DNA of 46,441 bases from Phycisphaerae bacterium (lineage in GTDB: Bacteria; Planctomycetota; Phycisphaerae; UBA1845; UTPLA1), in assembly GCA_016935885.1 (NCBI GenBank), contig JAFGQA010000099.1, positions 1 through 46,441 on the forward strand. Direction: 5' to 3'. How positions within the stretch are numbered: the first letter of the stretch is position 1; the number at the start of each line of letters is the position of its first letter. Shown here in pieces: positions 40,802 through 46,441 of the stretch. The notes under the pieces were generated by a model. That model saw nothing but the letters and a program-made list of their open reading frames with translations, was not told the origin of the DNA and did no database searches. A program made the translations under genes and the position numbers.

Positions 40802-41551
40802 ATGCTCAAAACTGTTGTGTCCACCTGGTTCGCGGCGGCGGCGGTGTGGTTCTTTCTGCCGCAGCAATCCGACAACAGTCAGCAGGAGCCGTGGAAGCCT
40901 GACAGAACCAAGCCGGCAGCAGGCTACATGCGAGAGATGAGGTACCTGGACCTCGACGGCGACAGGAAGATCGACGCCACGGAGCTTGCCGCCGGACAAC
41001 AGATGGCGTCTATGATGCTGATGCTCTCGCGGGACGGGTGCGATCGCGACGGGGACGAGGCGATCAACCTGGCCGAGTTCCAGGTTGCGGCCGAGGAGGC
41101 CATGCAGGCGCTGCTCGATGCCGACAGCAACAGCGATGGCGAGGAGCAGGCGGAAGAGGCACTCGCTCGAGCCGTCCCGCTGAAGCTGCTGCTGGACCGG
41201 CTGTCGGATGACGGCCGCTACGCCGACGAGGTTACGGCCCTGCGGCAAGCGGTCGAAGACATGGATGACGGTGAAGCGGTGATCACATACATCACGAAGT
41301 ACCCTGCCCGATACCCGCGCCTCAGCCCGGTTGTACGTACATGGGTGCGCCACTATCCGGTGCAACCCAGGCTGCGCCGTCTGGTGAAACCGCGCCCGCC
41401 GCGTGCATATCGCCCACCGGCCGAGGCAAAGCCCGCCCGGCCGCAGAAGACCGGTCCGAAGGCCGGCGAGCCCGATGTGAAGAAGCCGCCGAAGCGGGGA
41501 CCGAAGCCTGGCCCAAAGCCCCGCAAGCCGCGTCCTCCCCGGAGGCCATAG
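40802..41551 (+). CDS. EF-hand-like calcium-binding protein with Pro/Lys/Arg-rich tail
   Basis: This 249-residue protein has ATG 40802 preceded by AAGGAG at 9 nt. An N-terminal hydrophobic segment (TVVSTWFAAAAVWFFL) could be a signal or anchor. Three calcium-loop-like segments follow: DLDGDRKIDATEL, DRDGDEAINLAEF and DADSNSDGEEQAEE. The last ~70 residues are extremely rich in Pro, Lys and Arg (KPPKRGPKPGPKPRKPRPPR), unlike the acidic N-terminal half. Such a basic tail could bind cell-wall polymers, nucleic acid or an acidic partner. Exported EF-hand proteins are common in planctomycetes. The exact role is unknown. Confidence 0.8.
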   Translation: MLKTVVSTWFAAAAVWFFLPQQSDNSQQEPWKPDRTKPAAGYMREMRYLDLDGDRKIDATELAAGQQMASMMLMLSRDGCDRDGDEAINLAEFQVAAEEAMQALLDADSNSDGEEQAEEALARAVPLKLLLDRLSDDGRYADEVTALRQAVEDMDDGEAVITYITKYPARYPRLSPVVRTWVRHYPVQPRLRRLVKPRPPRAYRPPAEAKPARPQKTGPKAGEPDVKKPPKRGPKPGPKPRKPRPPRRP

Positions 41552-41682
41552 CCTTGCTGAGCCGCGGGCTTCAGCCCGTGCGGCCTTCCGCGAAGGCGCT
41601 CGGCCCAGCCATCTGCGAGCGACCGCGTGAACAGGAGTCCGCGGCCCTTCTTCACGAGAAACGGTCAGTGTGAGATGGTAAG

Positions 41683-42489
41683 ATGTACGCCTCACGGCAC
41701 GCGCACCGACGCGCTTTCACGTTGCTCGAACTGCTGGTGGTCATCTCCATCATCGCGATGCTAATCGCCATCTTGCTGCCCTCGCTGGGCCGGGCACGCG
41801 CGCGAGGGACGCAGGCGCTCTGCGCCGCCAACCTGCGGGAAGTCTACATCGGTATCCATATCTACGCCGAAGAAAACGACGGCTACATCCCTTGCGGCCC
41901 GCAGCCCGCCCACCCGTTCGACTTCGCGGGCAACCACATAGCGACCAATCAGCTCTGGATCGGCACCCCCGCGCAGGTTTCACCGGAGGAGCCCCCCGAG
42001 CACCACAACGGCTTGGGTAGGCTACTTGATGTCAACCCGCCAGGGATCTTCTTCTGCCCCGCCGACGACAACTTCAACCTCTTCGAGGAACTGCCCAAGA
42101 TCGGCACCGACCAGGACGCATACGGGTCCTATCTCTACCGGCAGCTCGACCACCTGCCGGAAGATGCCTGCGCCGGTCTGCTGGACCGCCTGGGGGCCAA
42201 CCGCGTCGACGGCCAGCTCGTCCACGTCGAGGCCCTGGCGATGGACGCCAACAGCCTGGGGCCGGGCGACTTCTATCACACCAATCACAAGGCCCGCGTC
42301 GTCAACGTCCTGTTTCGCGACGGCTCCGTCGCGGCCTTCCGAAATGAGGACAACGTCCTTGCAATCCCGCCGGAGGCATTCGCCGACTTCACACAGATCC
42401 CCCTCGCTCTAGACCAGATCCTCACCAACGCCGATTGGGCCTACCGGGGCGCCCCGAGCATGGCACCGAGAATCGTCGGCGCGCCTTGA
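41683..42489 (+). CDS. Type II secretion/pseudopilin-like protein with prepilin leader
   Basis: This 268-residue protein has a prepilin peptidase site and hydrophobic helix: [20 protein letters not shown] followed by [14 protein letters not shown]. The globular part contains [14 protein letters not shown] residues ([20 protein letters not shown]) and ends with [15 protein letters not shown], similar to the H-x9-DG motif of the abundant planctomycete DUF1559/pseudopilin group. These proteins are processed and inserted in the envelope; the large paralogous family has no clear individual functions. ATG 41683 lacks a strong Shine-Dalgarno (GGTAAG directly upstream). Confidence 0.9.
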   Translation: MYASRHAHRRAFTLLELLVVISIIAMLIAILLPSLGRARARGTQALCAANLREVYIGIHIYAEENDGYIPCGPQPAHPFDFAGNHIATNQLWIGTPAQVSPEEPPEHHNGLGRLLDVNPPGIFFCPADDNFNLFEELPKIGTDQDAYGSYLYRQLDHLPEDACAGLLDRLGANRVDGQLVHVEALAMDANSLGPGDFYHTNHKARVVNVLFRDGSVAAFRNEDNVLAIPPEAFADFTQIPLALDQILTNADWAYRGAPSMAPRIVGAP

Positions 42490-42700
42490 CCACGACCGAG
42501 CGAGTCTGCAAGCGGCCGCGCGCGTTTGCACTTGGCGTGCGTCATGGAGCCCCTGTGGCACCACCCTCTCGCAGGTGTCTCATCCCGGGCGAGACGCGCG
42601 TGACACTGGGGACTCTTCCACGGGCTTTCAAGCTCGCGGCCCCCTCGGATGATGGAAGGCCGTGATGCAGAAACCACGCTCGACGGTCTTCGGGGCTGGC

Positions 42701-43315
42701 TTACGACTCTCGTTTTGTCTGATCTGCCAACTCGTTGGGTACTTCGCAGTCGGCTTTCAGGGCCTCTGCACGGCAATCGTTGTAGAATGTCCGGAACGAT
42801 TGGTATTTCAGCAACGACTGGAATACGCGGGGGGGTGCCCGCTCCACGATGCCGGCAACCACATCACTTGCGTTCTGATCTGGCCGCCGAATCCTCTTTA
42901 GCGCCGCCTTGATCAGATCTGTGGGGTCCTTCGTTGCCCTCAGCTGGGCCACTGAAAGACGTAGTACCTTGGCCAAGTGGTCCTGCATGAGGTTGAGCCA
43001 GTGTTCTGTGTTTCTTACCGCAACGCCGCAGACCAGAATCGACCTTGCGGCTACGTCAAAGCTCTTGGGTTCTTCTCGCCGAACGGATTGCCATCGATCG
43101 TCATCGGCATCGGTAAACCGGATTATTCGGTCCACGCCCTTTTCGCGAAAGAACGCCCAGGCGTTCTTTGCTTGGCGCTTGGTCATATACGTGCTCTTCC
43201 CCACAGTCGCGGGTGCTTTGATCAACTCTGCCTCGCACTTCAAGCGAGCCTTGAGACCCTGAAGGAAGCCAAGGCTGTTGGCATCTTGGCAAATGACGCC
43301 GATTCTATCGATCAA
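42701..43315 (-). CDS. TOPRIM/DUF4276-like partner of the ATPase (possible effector nuclease)
   Basis: This 204-residue protein starts with TTG overlapping the ATPase stop (TTGA). The N-terminal half has a TOPRIM-like layout: strand IGVICQDANSLGFLQGL, then IIRFTDADDDRW with clustered Asp (D69, D71-73) typical of a DxD metal site. VRNTEHWLNLMQDHLAKVLR follows, as in nuclease partners of Abi-type ATPases. The expected first-motif Glu is replaced by Asp/Asn, so catalysis is unproven. Coupling to an OLD-like ATPase recalls PARIS (AriA/AriB) and other ATPase-TOPRIM anti-phage pairs, but this is not a clear match to any named one. Confidence 0.6.
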   Translation of the reverse strand: MIDRIGVICQDANSLGFLQGLKARLKCEAELIKAPATVGKSTYMTKRQAKNAWAFFREKGVDRIIRFTDADDDRWQSVRREEPKSFDVAARSILVCGVAVRNTEHWLNLMQDHLAKVLRLSVAQLRATKDPTDLIKAALKRIRRPDQNASDVVAGIVERAPPRVFQSLLKYQSFRTFYNDCRAEALKADCEVPNELADQTKRES

Positions 43316-44523
43316 TCCAACAACTCCGCAGCGTACTGCTCAGCCAGTGTGAGGCGATCCGGTCCTTGGTCTTCGGGCCTTACCGGCGGCGGGGAAACGA
43401 CGTCCGTTCGCTCATTCTGTCGCCGCATAAGCGTGACACACTCCCGAGCGCCATCGAACCTGTCAATGACGTAGGGTGAGTGCGATGTGAGAATGAACTG
43501 CGCGTTTGGAGCGCGTTCTTCGAACAGATCGAAGACCTTGCCGAGGAGAGTCGGCGCGATTCCGTTCTCAGGCTCCTCGATGATCTGGAGGGCCGGGACT
43601 GGCTGGAGTGGATTGGGGTAAAGGCCACCGATTTCAATGATATATGCGAGCGCCAGCATTCGGATTGTCCCGTCAGAGAAGCCGATCCACGAGGCGTGCG
43701 GGCGGTTGCGGAGCGCCACGATCGGCACAATGCCTTGTTCAGGCGTCGGCACAAAGTTGACGACCTCGAGATCGGGCTCGAGCATTCTCACGTGTTCGAT
43801 GAGTCGCCGATAGCGCATTTCGTCTCGGTTCTTGAGTTGGAAGAGGACATTTGCCAGATGCTCGCCGAGAGGATCGAGTGCGAAACCGCCCGTCGCCTTG
43901 CCATGCCAGCCGAACCGCATAGCTGCAGGGCTGAGCGTATAGTACGCCCAATTGCCCAAGAATCTCCTGAAGAGTATCGCGCGTCGATTAGTATGCAGTT
44001 CGTAGAGCTTCGAAAGCATGGTTGCATTACGTGGTGCGAGCGTCTTCGGCGTGTAGGCTTGTTCTCCTCTTGCCTGCTGCTCCTCATGGAGCATCTTGGC
44101 TTCGTGCCCATCGCTGTCCAACAGAACTGCATGTTGGATTGCGTTTGAGCAGAGTGACAGCCGCTCTCGGACAACACTCAATTCCATTTGCCCCGAGGCG
44201 TTTGCACCGGTCGAGGGGAGGACCCTCATCGCCAATTCATACGTGAACTGACATAACTCATCTTGGTAGTCCAGTTCACAGGCACATGCCATCTCAATGG
44301 TGTCGTTGTCGAGATGCCAATTGCGCATCTCGAGGATCCCGCCCGGCACGCAGCTTGCAGCGGTATTCAAATCAGCCATCGTCGACGCACAAAGGAAGCG
44401 GATCGCAGTGACCAAGTTCGTTTTGCCGCTGTTGTTGCGGCCGATGAGCAGATGCCGCTGCCTGAATTCGATCTCGGCGTTGAGATATGTGCGAAAGTTG
44501 TGCAGCTTCAGCTTCGTTAACAT
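43312..44523 (-). CDS. OLD/SMC-like AAA ATPase of a probable two-gene defence module
   Basis: This 403-residue protein starts MLTKLKLHNFRTYLNAEIEF, the typical opening of RecF/OLD/AAA_21 ATPases. It has Walker A GRNNSGKT (28-35), an ABC-signature-like SDGTIRML (283-290), Walker B ALQIIEEPE (311-319) and the H-loop FILTSHSPYVID (H348). No nuclease domain is fused; it is encoded by the coupled downstream gene. Such ATPases act as sensors that bind ATP and DNA or phage proteins and hold or release an effector. ATG 44523 is preceded by GAGGAA. No transposase or restriction gene is adjacent. Confidence 0.85.
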   Translation of the reverse strand: MLTKLKLHNFRTYLNAEIEFRQRHLLIGRNNSGKTNLVTAIRFLCASTMADLNTAASCVPGGILEMRNWHLDNDTIEMACACELDYQDELCQFTYELAMRVLPSTGANASGQMELSVVRERLSLCSNAIQHAVLLDSDGHEAKMLHEEQQARGEQAYTPKTLAPRNATMLSKLYELHTNRRAILFRRFLGNWAYYTLSPAAMRFGWHGKATGGFALDPLGEHLANVLFQLKNRDEMRYRRLIEHVRMLEPDLEVVNFVPTPEQGIVPIVALRNRPHASWIGFSDGTIRMLALAYIIEIGGLYPNPLQPVPALQIIEEPENGIAPTLLGKVFDLFEERAPNAQFILTSHSPYVIDRFDGARECVTLMRRQNERTDVVSPPPVRPEDQGPDRLTLAEQYAAELLD

Positions 44524-44752
44524 CTTCGTGCTTCCTCGCCGGAGGCGCACACGTTGCGTCTTGTTCGTGAGTCCTCGATGACCTCATTCTCACATGACCC
44601 GGCCGGTCTGTCCAGGCTTCCCCGGGCAAGCTGCCTCACTTGCGGGCGCACGAGTGGGCGTTGCCGCAGCCGACATCGATCGCGGCGACCAGCAGCATGT
44701 CGATGATGGTGGACGTGCCACCTGTTGAGCCTCCCGAGAGGACGGCCCGTTC

Positions 44753-44962
44753 TTATTCCGTTGTCAGAAGCACATTCACGGCCTTCGCAATGGCCTTCAC
44801 CTTGTCGCCCTTCTTGATGCCAAGCTCGGCCAAAGACTCGAGCGTCATCACCGAGCAGATCGTCGAATCCGCGGGGATCTTGACCTTCACCTGGCACATG
44901 ACCGTGCCCTTCTTGATCTCGACGACTTCACCCGCCAACTGGTTCCTCGCGCCGTACTTCAT
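44753..44962 (-). CDS. Molybdenum-pterin-binding protein (molbindin, Mop/TOBE domain)
   Basis: This 69-residue protein starts MKYGARNQLAGEVVEIKKGT and continues VMCQVKVKIP, MTLESLAELGIKKGDKV and KAIAKAVNVLL. This is a single TOBE/Mop domain, the size of Clostridium-type molbindins, which assemble as hexamers and bind molybdate or tungstate for storage or homeostasis in the cytoplasm. AAAGGA lies ~6-8 nt before ATG 44962. No molybdate transporter or molybdoenzyme genes are in the window. The ~200 bp between its stop and the ATPase gene contain no recognised gene. Confidence 0.9.
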   Translation of the reverse strand: MKYGARNQLAGEVVEIKKGTVMCQVKVKIPADSTICSVMTLESLAELGIKKGDKVKAIAKAVNVLLTTE

Positions 44963-45104
44963 GACGAATCCTTTCCAAGCGTGCGCCACAAGACCCATGT
45001 GGCAAGGGCGACAAAGCCCGTGCTCGCACCGCCCTTCGCGGCGGTGTCACAATCGCTTCCAGGACGCACCACAGATTATAATTCAACACAACTGCCGCAG
45101 TTCC

Positions 45105-46214
45105 TCAATCCCAGAATCCCCAAACCACACGCTCCGCCGCTTCCGCCAGCCTTGCTTCGGTCTGGTCGAGCGGCGCATCCAAAACCACAACCCGGTTTAG
45201 GACCTCCAAGCAGGCCTCCGCGCCGGGGCCGGTCGTTCCGACGATCGCCACGCACGGAACGCCCGCGGCCCGCGACATCCGTCCCACTGAGCCGACAACC
45301 TTGCCCATCAAGGACTGCCGATCCAGTTGCCCTTCCCCCGTAATGACCAGGTCCGCTCCGCCGAGCCGCCCCGCCAGGCCAACGGCCTCGCTCACCAGAT
45401 CCACGCCCGGTACGAGCGCGGCGCCGGCAAACGCCAGCAGCGGCAATGCCACGCCACCTGCGGCGCCGGTGCCGGGTTCGTCACGAATAACACGCCCGCA
45501 GGCCTGCTCGAGCAAGTCGGCCCAGTGCGACAGGCCTTGATCGAGCGTCCGGACGCCTTTGGCATCGGCGCCCTTCTGCGGGCCGAACACCGCGGCGGCG
45601 CCGTTCGGGCCGCAGGCCGGGTTGAGCACGTCGCAGGCGATCGTGAACTGCACGTGTTCGATGTTTGGGGGCGGGCGATCCCAGGCGAACCGGGCGACAC
45701 GCTGTAGATGGCCGCCGCCGATGCGAGACGAAATCGGACGCCCGTCAGCATCGAAGAACGTCATGCCGAGCGCCTGCATCATGCCGGCGCCCCCGTCGAC
45801 CGTGGCGCTGCCGCCGACGGCCAGGACAACCTCCTCGATCTCGGCCTCAACTGTGGCGCGAATGACCTCTCCGAACCCGTACGTCGAGGCCGTCAGCGGG
45901 TCGCGTTGCTCGGCGGGCACGAGGGCGTAGCCAGCCATCGAGGCGAGCTCGATGACGGCCGTCGACGCCTGGTGGATCAGGCCGATGGTGACTTCGAGGG
46001 GACCGCCCATCGGCCCCGTTGTCGTTATTCTCCGCCGGTTGCCGTTCGCGGCATTGACGAGCACGTCCAGCGTGCCCTCGCCGCCGTCCGCCATGGGAAC
46101 GATCACGGCCACCGCGTCGGGCCTTGCCCGACGCACGCCCCGGGCGATGGCCTCCGCCGCCCTGCGTGCGTCAAGGACACCCTTGAAGCTGTCCGGTGCT
46201 ATTACGACACGCAC
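45105..46214 (-). CDS. Glycerate kinase (GlxK/GarK family)
   Basis: This 369-residue protein begins at GTG 46214 (VRVVIAPDSFKGVLDARRAA), the canonical start of the family; upstream codons to 46259 lack support. Characteristic segments are VPMADGGEGTLDVLV, IELASMAGYALVP, STYGFGEVI, VLAVGGSATVDGGAGMMQAL, FTIACDVLNPACGPNGAAAV FGPQKGA, GTGAAGGVALPLLAF and DLVITGEGQLDRQSLMGK. It phosphorylates D-glycerate (2- or 3-position depending on type), feeding glyoxylate or serine carbon into glycolysis. It appears to be monocistronic. The window-end repeat lies ~90 bp upstream. Confidence 0.94.
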   Translation of the reverse strand: MRVVIAPDSFKGVLDARRAAEAIARGVRRARPDAVAVIVPMADGGEGTLDVLVNAANGNRRRITTTGPMGGPLEVTIGLIHQASTAVIELASMAGYALVPAEQRDPLTASTYGFGEVIRATVEAEIEEVVLAVGGSATVDGGAGMMQALGMTFFDADGRPISSRIGGGHLQRVARFAWDRPPPNIEHVQFTIACDVLNPACGPNGAAAVFGPQKGADAKGVRTLDQGLSHWADLLEQACGRVIRDEPGTGAAGGVALPLLAFAGAALVPGVDLVSEAVGLAGRLGGADLVITGEGQLDRQSLMGKVVGSVGRMSRAAGVPCVAIVGTTGPGAEACLEVLNRVVVLDAPLDQTEARLAEAAERVVWGFWD

Positions 46215-46303
46215 GGTGATTGACTCAAACTGCCAGTACGCGGTCCCGGGTCTTGCCACGCCGGTCTTCGTTCCGGGTGGATGTCATCCTGGCCGAAAAC
46301 GGC

Positions 46304-46441
46304 ACTAGTACCGCGTTTCACGGGAAACGCTACTACGATTGCTGGACCGAGAATCCCTTCTCGGTCCTGAAGCCAGTGCCGAGAAAGGATTCTCGGCAGA
46401 GCGTACAGCCCTTCTCGGTCCTGAAGCCAGTGCCGAGAAAG
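46304..46441. repeat. Terminal triple-hairpin repeat, right copy plus partial second unit
   Basis: 46304-46408 is the reverse complement of 3-105 at ~93% identity by eye, with the same three hairpins. 46409-46441 begins another unit (CTTCTCGGTCCTGAAGCCAG), so the repeat is at least partly tandem here and the window ends inside it. Confidence 0.85.

Noticed and set aside
44551..44752. C-terminal fragment ending MLLVAAIDVGCGNAHSCARK on the minus strand
   Set aside because: Only ~25 residues look protein-like, no start or family could be identified, and it may be chance.
3..46441. A 46-kb composite transposon or island bounded by inverted repeats
   Set aside because: The content is largely housekeeping (leuS, proC, trpD, galK, tRNAs), no transposase lies near the ends, and the right end runs into a further repeat unit, so an assembly break is more likely.

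Overview
The window looks like a contig from a high-GC (about 60-65%) member of the Planctomycetota, most likely a Phycisphaerae-like lineage. The evidence is indirect but concordant: an ECF sigma factor of the planctomycete TIGR02999 type, a prepilin-type protein with the [13 protein letters not shown] leader, a PEP-CTERM protein, a membrane protein with a CRECGYNM...CPECG zinc ribbon, DUF2092 and YggU proteins, and a genome crowded with palindromic GTGGCAC/GTGCCAC repeats. No phage, plasmid or CRISPR signature is visible. Both window ends carry the same ~103-bp triple-hairpin repeat in opposite orientation, which probably explains why the assembly stops here.

Layout: 0.3-6.3 kb has an ECF-transporter T component, an ADP-forming acyl-CoA synthetase and a large O-antigen ligase-type membrane protein. 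6.6-13.6 kb has a small coiled-coil protein, leucyl-tRNA synthetase with a REP-associated transposase embedded in frame, a CYTH phosphatase, an epimerase and LemA. 13.7-17.1 kb is repeat-rich and holds three tRNA-Thr genes, two of them on duplicated segments flanking a DUF2092 protein. 17.1-22.7 kb has proC-yggU, an ECF sigma factor, a 14-repeat secreted propeller protein whose 3' end is invaded by a second transposase remnant, and a methyltransferase. 22.9-33.4 kb is accessory: HExxH protein, membrane proteins, GrpB, a GT2 glycosyltransferase, an orphan antitoxin-like gene beside an Avd-like remnant, a PEP-CTERM formylglycine-enzyme-fold protein and a GT39-type membrane protein with a partner. 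33.5-42.5 kb has a decayed MinD-like gene, an MBL-fold hydrolase, a TolC lipoprotein, a nucleoside hydrolase, a translationally coupled galK-trpD-zinc-ribbon operon, an EF-hand protein and a pseudopilin. 42.7-46.2 kb holds an ATPase/TOPRIM-like pair resembling anti-phage modules, a molbindin and a glycerate kinase.

The outstanding feature is the REP/RAYT system. A complete REP-associated tyrosine transposase domain with intact HUH and Tyr motifs sits between inverted REP palindromes inside the reading frame of leuS, without breaking it. A REP pair is likewise read in frame inside galK, and REP-bearing elements abut or enter the ends of the TolC-like and propeller genes. A second truncated RAYT has its own palindrome family. 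Several other inverted-repeat-bounded structured elements (about 98-130 bp) occur in two to four copies each. Together these suggest a chromosome populated by transposase-mobilised palindromes that enter genes in a way that keeps them open.

Coordinates and motifs were read directly from the sequence. Family names come from recognition of conserved motifs; no database search was possible.
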